Shown here piece by piece: positions 1 to 7,194 of a stretch of 46,765 nucleotides of DNA (its first letter is position 1; every line of letters begins with the position of its first letter). The position numbers and the translations under genes are program-made. The notes below the pieces were generated by a model, which worked only from the letters and a program-made list of their open reading frames with translations, ran no database searches and had not been told where the DNA came from. Source of the stretch: WYZ-LMO6 sp964509845 (lineage in GTDB: Archaea; Hadarchaeota; Hadarchaeia; Hadarchaeales; WYZ-LMO6); contig CAZDZG010000002.1 of NCBI GenBank assembly GCA_964509845.1, forward strand, positions 1-46,765, read 5' to 3'.

Positions 1-2
1 TG

Positions 3-362
3 AGGGAAAGGGATCCCGAGGTCTTCTGGAGGTACATGGGAAGGCTCCGGAAGGAGTTCGAGGAGGCCATGCTTTCCCTGGAGGGAGGGGAGCCGCGGGT
101 AGCCCCCTCCCCCGGGGGAGAGCTCTCCAGGTTTGAGGTTTACCAGAGGCTTGGAATCGAGAGTCCCTCGGAGAGAATCAGGCTGGCGAGGATCCTCTCC
201 TTCCTGGCCGGGGTGGATGAGTTCGGGCTGGAGGAGCTGGTGGGAAGAACCATGTTGAGGCCCGAGGAGGCCGAGGGATACCTGGACAGACTGGTGGGGG
301 GAGGGGTGCTGGAAAGGACCCCGGTCGGGACCTACCGGGTGAAGGTGAGATGCAGGCTCTGA
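3..362 (+). CDS. Winged-helix-like protein, 5'-truncated by window edge
   Basis: The frame is open from the first bases of the window, so the true start probably lies upstream; an internal ATG at 36 would give 108 residues. The C-terminal two thirds resembles a winged-helix domain: a helix-rich stretch, then ELVGRTMLRPEEAEGYLDRL as a possible recognition segment, then a short basic wing. No catalytic motif is visible and I cannot name a family. Its last 13 bases overlap the start of the downstream AAA ATPase, so the two are probably co-translated. A DNA-binding or adaptor role beside that ATPase is inference from fold and coupling. Confidence 0.5.
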   Translation, partial: RERDPEVFWRYMGRLRKEFEEAMLSLEGGEPRVAPSPGGELSRFEVYQRLGIESPSERIRLARILSFLAGVDEFGLEELVGRTMLRPEEAEGYLDRLVGGGVLERTPVGTYRVKVRCRL

Positions 363-1276
363 GGTGGCTGGAGGACTTCGGCATAGGGTCCTTCGAGCGC
401 AAGAAGCAGTCCTTCTTCAGGAGGTGGGGGTGGAAGTTCCATCCCTTCGCTCAGACGGATCCCCTGCCCCACCCCAGCCTCATGGTTCCCCACCAGCGGG
501 AGGAGGTCCTGAAGCTGGTGGACCTCATAAGGGAGGGGGATCTGGTGACCTTCGTGGTCTCGGGCCTGGGAATGGGGAAGACCACCCTCTGCAGGTACCT
601 CTCGGAGGTCCTGCCCCTGGAGGACCCCAACCTCCTTACGGTCTTCCTCCCGGCGCAGTCCGTTCAGACTCCGGAGCAGATGCTCAGGGTCCTCCTCAGC
701 AGGCTGGAGATAGAGCCGGGAGGGGACCTGACGGAGGAGTTTGAGAAGTTTTACAGGTGGCATCAGAGCTACCCCAACCTCAAGCTCGTCATCTTCGTGG
801 ACGAGTTCCCCGAGCTGGACGCCAGGGTGGCGGAGATGATAAGGGCCCTGGCCGACCTGAGGAACGTGAGCTGGGTCCTGAACGGCAGGAAGGAACAGAT
901 TTTGGAGTACCTGCGCGAGCACGTTCCCTCCCTGCTGAGCAGGAGGAGGTACATGCTGGAGATGAGGCCCCTCTCGCTGGAGGAGGTACGGGAGCTCCTC
1001 GTCCGGAGGATGGCCTGGGCCAGGGGAAATTCCCCGGCAAGGGGAGATCCCCTCCTCCCCTTCACCCCCTCCAGCCTGAGGAAGATTCATCGCCTTTCGG
1101 GGGGGATTCCCAGGGAGGTCCTAAAGCTGGCCAGCGAGGCCGTTTACGCGGCCGTTGAGAGGGGCGCTTCCAGGATCTCGGCCTCCCTCGTGGGCCCCCG
1201 GGTGGTGGGGATCCGGAGGCCCGGGAGGAAAAGGAGGAAGTCCGGAAGGAGGCGAACCAGGTCCGGCAAAGGATAA
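350..1276 (+). CDS. AAA-family ATPase (archaeal P-loop NTPase)
   Basis: This 308-residue protein has a Walker A motif (SGLGMGKTT, residues 71-79) and a Walker B motif (LVIFVDE, 146-152). It then has a sensor-like region and a C-terminal segment, SGGIPREVLKLASEAV, typical of AAA/Orc1-like lids. The order fits the AAA_22/ExeA-like ATPases that act as molecular switches. The last 20 residues are strongly basic and may bind nucleic acid. The ATG at 350 overlaps the preceding winged-helix gene. There is no transposase partner (such as TniA) in view, so a transposition ATPase is only an alternative. The substrate is unknown. Confidence 0.7.
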   Translation: MQALRWLEDFGIGSFERKKQSFFRRWGWKFHPFAQTDPLPHPSLMVPHQREEVLKLVDLIREGDLVTFVVSGLGMGKTTLCRYLSEVLPLEDPNLLTVFLPAQSVQTPEQMLRVLLSRLEIEPGGDLTEEFEKFYRWHQSYPNLKLVIFVDEFPELDARVAEMIRALADLRNVSWVLNGRKEQILEYLREHVPSLLSRRRYMLEMRPLSLEEVRELLVRRMAWARGNSPARGDPLLPFTPSSLRKIHRLSGGIPREVLKLASEAVYAAVERGASRISASLVGPRVVGIRRPGRKRRKSGRRRTRSGKG

Positions 1277-1301
1277 ACCCCTTTCCTCCCCCCCCTCTTT
1301 G

Positions 1302-1985
1302 ATGCTGCCCAAGTTCGATCTCCACGTCCACACCTTCTACTCCGACGGCTCCTCCTCCGTGGAGTCCGTGCTCGAGGAGGCCCAGCGGAAGAAACTGGAG
1401 GCGGTGGCCATCACGGATCACGGCCCCGGCCTCAGCGTGGGGGCGGAGGCCAGGAAGCTGCTCCAGCTCTTCCAGGAGGTGAAGAGGATGCGGGAGGAGA
1501 CGGGGTTCAGGATTCTGGGAGGGGTGGAGAGCAACATAAGCCCGGAGGGGGGGCTGGATCTGGAGGAGGGGGTGCTGAGGGAGCTGGATCTGGTGGTGGC
1601 GGGGATACACTACCTGCGCGCCAGGGACTGCAGGGTGCAGGCCGAGGAGTACCTGGAGGCGGTGAGGAGGGCCCTGCGCCCCCCTTCCTTCAGGATTCTG
1701 GCTCACCCCCTTTACTACAACAAATCCCTGCTTCCCTGGATTTCCAGGGAGGAGATGGAGGAGTTCGTGGAGGAGCTGGCGAACGCGGAGGTGGCGGTGG
1801 AGCTGAACTCGAAGTACCGGGCTCCGGACAGGGAATTCCTGCAGGAGTGCCTGAGGAGGGGAGTGAAGCTGAGCGTGGGGACGGATGCCCACCACCCCGC
1901 AGAGGTGGGGACGGTGGAATGGCAGCTTACCCTGCTCCGGAGGCTGGGGGCGAGGAGGGAGGATCTGATCCTGGACTTCCTCTGA
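1302..1985 (+). CDS. PHP-domain metal-dependent phosphoesterase
   Basis: This 227-residue protein is a stand-alone PHP domain. The metal-ligand motifs appear in family order: DLHVHT at residues 6-11, TDHG near 42, a GVESN motif, GIHY, AHP, and GTDAHH near the C-terminus. The family hydrolyses phosphoesters with two or three bound metals and includes histidinol-phosphate phosphatase (HisK) and YcdX-type enzymes; the substrate cannot be told from sequence. The frame is open further upstream, but the ATG at 1302 starts exactly before the first metal motif and lies about 30 nt after an AT-rich GGATAAACC element. It converges on the AMMECR1 gene with no spacer. Confidence 0.85.
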   Translation: MLPKFDLHVHTFYSDGSSSVESVLEEAQRKKLEAVAITDHGPGLSVGAEARKLLQLFQEVKRMREETGFRILGGVESNISPEGGLDLEEGVLRELDLVVAGIHYLRARDCRVQAEEYLEAVRRALRPPSFRILAHPLYYNKSLLPWISREEMEEFVEELANAEVAVELNSKYRAPDREFLQECLRRGVKLSVGTDAHHPAEVGTVEWQLTLLRRLGARREDLILDFL

Positions 1986-2549
1986 TCAGGTCAGCCTGCG
2001 CTCCTCCACCCTCCCCCCCGGCTCAAGCTCGGTGAAGATCTGGGCGGTGAACCTGCTTATCTTCACATCCCTGCGGAGCCAGCAATCGGCCCCGAGCCCC
2101 GCTTTCATGCAGGTCTGGGAGAGGAATTCCTCCGCGTCCCAGTTCCACTCCACCGCCACCTGGGGGAGGAGGAGCCCGGAGAAGCCCCTCCACTCCACCA
2201 TCAGTCCGTCCCTCCCCACCTTCACCTGCTTGGGGTACTCCTTGGGATCCTTGACCTTTATGACCTCGGGAGGGCTGAGCACGCTGACCTCCACGATTAT
2301 CCCTCCCATCTCCTCTAGGGTGACGGGAGGGAACCTGGGATCGGAGGTGGCGGAGGAGATGGCGGCCTTAACCGTGGCCTCGGCCAGCGGGAGGTGGGGG
2401 AAGGGAAAACCTATGCAGCCGCGGAGCTCTCCCCCTTCCAGGAGGGTAACGAAGACCCCCCTTGGCTTCCTGAGCTCCTCGGGCACCTCCTCCTCCAGTA
2501 GCTCCCCCTCCCTCAGGTACTTCTCTATGCCCCTCCTGGCCAGTCTCAC
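1986..2549 (-). CDS. AMMECR1 domain protein
   Basis: This is the AMMECR1 family (TIGR00296), universal in archaea and of uncertain biochemical role. The signature LRGCIG is present at about residues 43-48, followed by TSDPRFPPVTLEE and a VEVSVLSPPE segment, all typical. The only canonical start available is a GTG at 2549. However, codons directly upstream in the same frame read LRPLTLEEGTLLV, which matches the usual family N-terminus, yet no ATG, GTG or TTG precedes them before the upstream gene. The true start may be a CTG near 2585, or a small indel may have removed the start. It lies downstream of the Mut7-C gene on the same strand. Confidence 0.9.
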   Translation of the reverse strand: MRLARRGIEKYLREGELLEEEVPEELRKPRGVFVTLLEGGELRGCIGFPFPHLPLAEATVKAAISSATSDPRFPPVTLEEMGGIIVEVSVLSPPEVIKVKDPKEYPKQVKVGRDGLMVEWRGFSGLLLPQVAVEWNWDAEEFLSQTCMKAGLGADCWLRRDVKISRFTAQIFTELEPGGRVEERRLT

Positions 2550-2589
2550 CAGCAGGGTTCCCTCCTCCAGGGTCAGGGGCCTCAGGCTC

Positions 2590-3069
2590 TCATCCCCCGC
2601 TTTCGGAGAGGGTTCTGAGGATGCCCTCCCAGTGCCTCCCCCTCCAATAAACCTTCCCGCACGTCGAGCACCTCCAGAAGGGCCCGCTGCTCCTGGCCAC
2701 CTTGGGGGGAAGGAGGTCCCTCACCTCCGCCACCTCCTTCCTCTCCAGCCTCCCGTTGCACAGGGGACACCTCGACCTCTCCGGATTTATCTCTATCCTC
2801 TCCCGGCATTCCACCGATACCTCCCTGAGCTGGGAGGAGATGGTGATTCCGCGTATAAGGAGGCTCCGGATGCCCTTTCGCAGGGCCTTCCGGTGAAGCT
2901 CCACGTCCCTGGTCAGCAGGATCCTGCCCTCCTCCTTCGCCTTCCCCAGGAGGTGGAGGTCCTCCTCCGGGCTCGGGGCCCTTAGCTCTCCCGCGTAGAC
3001 CACATCGTGGCCCGCCATGCGGAGCCACCTCGTGAGCTTGCCCAGCATCTGGTCGGCCAGGAACTTCAT
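2590..3069 (-). CDS. Mut7-C RNase domain protein with zinc ribbon
   Basis: This 159-residue protein matches the Mut7-C family (PF01927), a PIN-like nuclease fold fused to a zinc ribbon. The N-terminus MKFLADQMLGKLTRWLRMAG is diagnostic and contains the conserved Asp6. LLTRDVEL near residue 52 carries another acidic active-site residue. The C-terminal half holds two Cys pairs (CPLC and CSTC) for zinc. RNase activity is predicted for the family, but targets are unknown. It probably forms an operon with the AMMECR1 gene, 40 nt downstream. Confidence 0.88.
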   Translation of the reverse strand: MKFLADQMLGKLTRWLRMAGHDVVYAGELRAPSPEEDLHLLGKAKEEGRILLTRDVELHRKALRKGIRSLLIRGITISSQLREVSVECRERIEINPERSRCPLCNGRLERKEVAEVRDLLPPKVARSSGPFWRCSTCGKVYWRGRHWEGILRTLSESGG

Positions 3070-3129
3070 CCCCTTCTCTCGGCGGGGAAGGATTTTTCCC
3101 TTCAGTTCGGCGGTTCACGCTTTTGCCTC

Positions 3130-3137
3130 CTTATAAG
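3130..3137. promoter_or_regulatory. TATA-like palindrome CTTATAAG
   Basis: The palindromic TATA-like element CTTATAAG sits in the 166-nt divergent spacer between the Mut7-C gene (minus) and the flavoprotein gene (plus). It is about 60 nt from one start and 100 nt from the other, so either transcript would have a leader, unlike most genes here. Being symmetric, it could serve both directions. I see no other feature in this spacer. Confidence 0.35.
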
Positions 3138-3235
3138 TCCCCTCGGGCGGAGAAGAGGTGGGACGCCCGGGATCGGCCGGTGAGGGGATCGCGGATCCCC
3201 CCGTCTGACCCCCCGGGAAGGCTGGCGGGTTGGAG

Positions 3236-4447
3236 ATGGTGGAGCACTACGACGTGGTGGTGGTGGGGGCGGGCCCGGCAGGGTGCTCGGCGGCCCGCAA
3301 GGCGGCGGAGGAGGGAGCCAAGGTTCTGATCGTGGAGCTCCAGCCCCAAGTGGGCGGGCCCACCAAGTCGGCGGTCTGGGTTCCGGACGGCTCCCTGAGG
3401 CCTGGATGGAGGGGAAGCGTGGTCTCAGAGGTGAATTCCCTCCGCCTCCATGCCAGGGGGGAGGACCTCTCCCTGCAGGCCGGGGGGGAGGTGGTGGACA
3501 GGCAGGTTCTGGACAAGCTGCTGGCGGCGGAGGCGGCGGAGGCCGGGGCGGAGCTGTGGTTGGGAAGTCCGGTGAGGGAGCTGGTGTGGGAAGGGGGGAG
3601 GGTGAGGGGGGTGGTGGTGGAGAGCGGCGGGTGGAGGGAGAGGGTGGAGAGCGAGGTGGTGATAGATGCCAGCGGGGGAGGATGGGAGGTCTCCGGGATC
3701 TTCCGCAGGAGCTCCGGGGGATGGAGGAGGGAGGAGATGGTGTTCCTGAGCCAGTACACGGTGGCCAACGCCTCCCCCGGCAGGGAGGTGGAGATATGGT
3801 TCAATTCCTACTTCGCCCCGGGAGGGAAGATCTGGATCCTCCCGCTGGGGGGAAGGTTCGCCCAGTTCGGCATAAGCGGGCTGAGGCTTCACCCCGATGC
3901 CGCCCTGGATGAGTTCTGGGGGGTGGAAAATCCCAAGAAGCTGGAGCGCGCCGTGCCCGTGGCCTCCTCCAGGAATCAGTTCCCCTTCTCGGATCCCCTG
4001 CTGCCCTCCTGCGGTGATGGGGTGATGGCGGTGGGAGGGGCGGCCTCCCAGACCAGGCTCTTTTCCAGCGGCCTGTTTCTGGCGCTGGAGTGCGGGGAGA
4101 TGGCCGGGGAGGCAGCGATCGACGGGATAACGGAGGGGGACACCAGCAGGGAGGGTCTCTCCCCTTACGAGCGAAGGTGGAAGGAGAGGTTCTTGGGGGA
4201 GCTCAGGGCGGAGAGGCTGATTTACCGCTCCCTCTGTTCGGCCTGGGACAGGAAGCTGGGCGAGCTCCTCTCGGCGGTCAGGGAGGATGCGGGGCTCCAG
4301 CGCCTGCTGGTCTCCCTTCTGAGGGAGGAGAGGGTGGGAGAGGTCCTGAGGGAAATGATGGGCAGGAGGGCGGTGAGGGAGGTGCTGGGGGAGGAGGTGG
4401 CCGAACGAGTCCGGGGCCTCCTGAGGGGGGAGGGGGTGGTGGGGTGA
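3236..4447 (+). CDS. FAD-dependent oxidoreductase, geranylgeranyl reductase family
   Basis: The protein is about 403 residues. The N-terminus VVVVGAGPAGCSAARKA is an FAD-binding Rossmann motif (GxGxxG at about residues 11-16). The central VIDASGGG and the late GDGVMAVGGAA segments fit the FAD-contact motifs of the geranylgeranyl reductase/FixC family. In archaea these enzymes saturate the isoprenoid chains of membrane lipids, but the family also includes other flavoproteins, so the substrate is not certain. I chose the ATG at 3236; a TTG at 3230 is an alternative. Its stop overlaps the GTG start of the TFB gene, implying translational coupling of a metabolic flavoprotein to a transcription factor. 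Confidence 0.8.
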   Translation: MVEHYDVVVVGAGPAGCSAARKAAEEGAKVLIVELQPQVGGPTKSAVWVPDGSLRPGWRGSVVSEVNSLRLHARGEDLSLQAGGEVVDRQVLDKLLAAEAAEAGAELWLGSPVRELVWEGGRVRGVVVESGGWRERVESEVVIDASGGGWEVSGIFRRSSGGWRREEMVFLSQYTVANASPGREVEIWFNSYFAPGGKIWILPLGGRFAQFGISGLRLHPDAALDEFWGVENPKKLERAVPVASSRNQFPFSDPLLPSCGDGVMAVGGAASQTRLFSSGLFLALECGEMAGEAAIDGITEGDTSREGLSPYERRWKERFLGELRAERLIYRSLCSAWDRKLGELLSAVREDAGLQRLLVSLLREERVGEVLREMMGRRAVREVLGEEVAERVRGLLRGEGVVG

Positions 4448-5307
4448 GGTGTCCCTCCTGCGGGAGTTCCAGGATCTTGGAGGACGGGATGAGGGGGGAG
4501 AGGATCTGCACCTCCTGCGGCCTGGTGGTGATGGAGCGCCTGGTCCATCCCAGCCTTCCCCGCTCGGAGGAGTCACCGGCCTTCTCGGAGCTGGACGAAT
4601 CCCTCCACGATTTGGGCCTGGGCACCACCTTCGGCCTGGGGAGGGACCTTTCCCCGGCCCAGAGAGCCCAGCTCAGAAGGATGCGCCTCCTCCAGCAGCG
4701 CTCCAGGGCCGTGAGGTGGCACGAGAAGAGCCTGAGGGAGGTCCTCCTGCAGGTGGAGAGGATGTGCGAGGACCTGCGTCTTCCCGCCGAGGTGAGGAGG
4801 GAGGTGGCCAGGCTGTACCGCCGGTGCAGGAAGGAGGGATTGACCAGGGGTCAGAAGTCCTGCCTGGTCTCGGCCTCCCTGGTCTTCGCCGTTTGCAGGA
4901 TGAGGGGAATTCCCAGGACGGAGGGGGAGGTGGCCAGGGTCCTGGTGGAGAGGGAAGGAATGGAGAAGGGGGAGGCCCAGCGGGGCCTCAGGAGGGTGAC
5001 GAAGATGCTGATGAGGAGGCTGGGTCTCAGGCTTCCCCCCACCTCCCCCCGCCTGTACGTGGACAGGTTCGCTTCGCAGCTCCAGCTTCCCTCCCAGGTG
5101 GTGAGGAGGGCCCACCAGCTCTGCGGGGAGCTGGGGGAGGAGGGGAGACCGGCCCCCCTGGTGGCGGCGGCCCTCCTCTACAATGCGGCCAGGGAGGAGG
5201 GGATCAGGCTTTCCCTGAGGAGGGTGGCGAGGGAGGTGGGAGTGGGAGTTTCCAGTCTCTGCAGGTTCTCCCTCAGACAGAGGGAAGCCATGAAACGGAA
5301 GGTATGA
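4444..5307 (+). CDS. tfb: Transcription initiation factor IIB (TFB)
   Basis: This 287-residue protein has the TFIIB architecture. An N-terminal zinc ribbon uses C3, C6, C22 and C25. The B-finger and linker region follows (SEESPAFSELDESLHDLGLGTTFGLGRDL). Two cyclin-like repeats follow, the first starting near residue 95 and the second at about 190 (PRLYVDRFASQL). It recruits RNA polymerase to TBP-bound promoters. The GTG start at 4444 overlaps the preceding stop as GTGA; this choice puts the zinc-ribbon cysteine at residue 3. The second cyclin repeat is short and its HTH is arginine-rich, so it may be a secondary TFB paralog rather than the housekeeping one. Its last 35 bases overlap the convergent DUF429 gene. 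Confidence 0.9.
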   Translation: MRCPSCGSSRILEDGMRGERICTSCGLVVMERLVHPSLPRSEESPAFSELDESLHDLGLGTTFGLGRDLSPAQRAQLRRMRLLQQRSRAVRWHEKSLREVLLQVERMCEDLRLPAEVRREVARLYRRCRKEGLTRGQKSCLVSASLVFAVCRMRGIPRTEGEVARVLVEREGMEKGEAQRGLRRVTKMLMRRLGLRLPPTSPRLYVDRFASQLQLPSQVVRRAHQLCGELGEEGRPAPLVAAALLYNAAREEGIRLSLRRVAREVGVGVSSLCRFSLRQREAMKRKV

Positions 5308-5830
5308 CGATTCTTCCCCTCCCCTTTCCCACCTCCCTGGTCTTGCCCCTCAGGTGAAGCAGACCGGTCAGAGCGGAGAGGCAGGCATCCAGCTCGTGCC
5401 TCCCTCCTCCCCCCTTCACCTCCCACCCTCTCCTGGCCAGCTGCCTCGCCCACTCCTCACGCCGGGAGGTGCCGAAGAGGATCTTGCCCGAGGTGAGGGG
5501 GTGAACCTCGATCACCCTCGTTCCCCCCTCCCTGAGTCTTCTGGCCAGCGAGATGGCCCTGAGGGTCAGGCAGCGCATTCCGGAGAAGAGGGGCGGAAAG
5601 ACCCTGAAGCCCATTCGGATGAGGGCCAGGTCCGAGGGGCGGAGGGAGCCGTTCCGGGGAAGGGAGAGGGGAGCATCCATGGCTACCAGTCCCACCCTTT
5701 CCCCCTCGCATACCCCCTCCACCTCCGAGTCCTCCCAGACCAGGAAGGTCCTCACGGTCTTCCCCTCCACCAGCGCCACACCGCTGGGATTCTGCGGCTT
5801 CCCTGCCAGGTCCAGACCCATCACCCTCAT
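5273..5830 (-). CDS. DUF429 family protein (RNase H-like fold)
   Basis: This 185-residue protein starts MRVMGLDLAGKPQNPSGVA, the classic DUF429 opening (GIDLAG-type acidic strand). MDAPLSLP and a late HELDACLSAL segment carry the other conserved acidic residues. The family is predicted to be a nuclease of RNase H-like fold and is common in archaea without an assigned role. The start overlaps the end of tiaS by 4 nt (ATGA), so it is probably the second gene of a tiaS operon. Its C-terminus runs 35 nt into the end of the convergent TFB gene. Confidence 0.78.
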   Translation of the reverse strand: MRVMGLDLAGKPQNPSGVALVEGKTVRTFLVWEDSEVEGVCEGERVGLVAMDAPLSLPRNGSLRPSDLALIRMGFRVFPPLFSGMRCLTLRAISLARRLREGGTRVIEVHPLTSGKILFGTSRREEWARQLARRGWEVKGGGGRHELDACLSALTGLLHLRGKTREVGKGRGRIVIPSVSWLPSV

Positions 5831-7119
5831 GGGCGCCCACCGCTGAGCTCCCTCACCAGGGGCTTTGCCAGGTGTCTCCTGCAGCGGGGCGGGACCTCAA
5901 AGGTCCCCTCCCGCACTTCCCTCTCCACCCGGACGAGCTCGGGTTTCAGGTGGGGGAAGTGGGCCCCGCACCTCTTGCAGGAGTACCCTTTTCCTTTCCC
6001 CTCGGACTTCAGGCTCTTGAGGCAGTGCGGGCACCGGGGGTTCCTCCTTCTGAAGAGGGGGGCGAGCTCCAGGATGGAGAGCTTCTCTAAGTTGATGGTC
6101 CTGGGAATGCCGTTCTCCTCCCTCACCCCTCCGCAGACCCTCACGCGGTCCCCCGGTCTGAGGGCCCTCACCACTCGCCTGAAGCCCCGGGTGGGCTCGT
6201 AGGCGGCGCAGTCCACCCTTCCCGTCTCATCCTCCAGGGTGAAGATCACGTGACCCCCCGGGATGGTTCTGGGTCCAGCCACCACCCTTCCCTCCAGGAT
6301 CACGGAGGTGTAGGGCCTCACCTCCGAGATCCTGCACCTCCTCAGGTGCTCGTCCGTGCCCTGGTTGGTCTTGTAGATGACCACCCGCTCCACCGGCTCC
6401 AGCCTCCTCACCAGCTGGTGGGCCCTCAGCAGGACCTCGGGATCCTCCCCCCTTATTCCGTAAAGGACGGGACAGGGGGTGTGAGGGGTTATCCTGATCT
6501 CCCCGCTTTCCTCGTCCACGTTGTCGAAGGTGCGGGGGCGGGTGAGGAGATCCATCTCGAAGACGGAGGAGGGATCCACCCTCCTAGGCTTTCCCCAGTT
6601 CTCCGGGGTGCGGTAAGCGATGAGCTCGTACGTGCAGTCCCCTTCCAGCGTGTGTCCCACGGCGGCGAGAGCCCCTATGATTCCCCTCCCCTCCTTGAAC
6701 TTGTGGATCTCCGCCCCTATCTCGGCGGCCAGGGCCTCGGCCTCCTCCAGCTCCACCACCTCCTGAACGACCCTCCTGGTGTAGGCCTTCAGCTTCTCCG
6801 GGATCTCCGGGCGGGGATAGAACACCACCCCAGGGTTGGTGCCCTCCGCCTCCAGGTCGGCCAGGGAAAGGACGGTATCCAGCACCGTCTCCTTGACCGC
6901 CTCCACCTCATCCGGCGGTACCCTGAGCGTGAAGGCCACGGCGCAGTTTCCCCTGGTCTTGTGGGGCCACATGGGGTTCAGCCTTATCAGCTTGGGAAAG
7001 CCCTCCACCTTCGCCCCCCTCTCCCTGAGGCGGTCCAGGGCCACCGCTCCCACGTAGGTGGTGCACATCCTCCGCTTGGAGTCCGTGTCGTCTATTCCCA
7101 CGTGCAGGATCTCCATCAT
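5827..7119 (-). CDS. tiaS: tRNA(Ile2) 2-agmatinylcytidine synthetase TiaS
   Basis: TiaS attaches agmatine to C34 of the AUA-reading tRNA-Ile, an archaea-specific essential modification. The 430-residue protein has the expected order. The N-terminal kinase-like domain starts MMEILHVGIDDTDSK, with the IDDTD motif. The TCKD region follows, with KTRGNCAVAF and later FKEGRGIIGALAA. Next comes an OB-fold segment (SVILEGRVVAGPRTIPGGHV). The C-terminal zinc ribbon has CPHC and CKRC. The double ATG at 7119/7116 gives the start. The frame is open upstream to 7806, but that part is the antisense of argS. It diverges from argS across a 75-nt spacer. Confidence 0.95.
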   Translation of the reverse strand: MMEILHVGIDDTDSKRRMCTTYVGAVALDRLRERGAKVEGFPKLIRLNPMWPHKTRGNCAVAFTLRVPPDEVEAVKETVLDTVLSLADLEAEGTNPGVVFYPRPEIPEKLKAYTRRVVQEVVELEEAEALAAEIGAEIHKFKEGRGIIGALAAVGHTLEGDCTYELIAYRTPENWGKPRRVDPSSVFEMDLLTRPRTFDNVDEESGEIRITPHTPCPVLYGIRGEDPEVLLRAHQLVRRLEPVERVVIYKTNQGTDEHLRRCRISEVRPYTSVILEGRVVAGPRTIPGGHVIFTLEDETGRVDCAAYEPTRGFRRVVRALRPGDRVRVCGGVREENGIPRTINLEKLSILELAPLFRRRNPRCPHCLKSLKSEGKGKGYSCKRCGAHFPHLKPELVRVEREVREGTFEVPPRCRRHLAKPLVRELSGGRP

Positions 7120-7194
7120 CCTGGGTAGGTGCCTTCGGTACTTGGGAGTTGTGCACCCAATCCTTAATGGAGGGTTAAGGAAAGGATATTGATC

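Noticed and set aside
350..1276. Orc1/Cdc6 replication initiator
   Set aside because: The Walker motifs fit AAA proteins generally, but the expected C-terminal winged-helix domain of Orc1/Cdc6 is missing and no origin-like AT-rich repeats are nearby.
2032..2985. 317-residue plus-strand frame over AMMECR1 and Mut7-C
   Set aside because: It is antisense to two recognisable genes; Ser/Pro-rich with no domain features.
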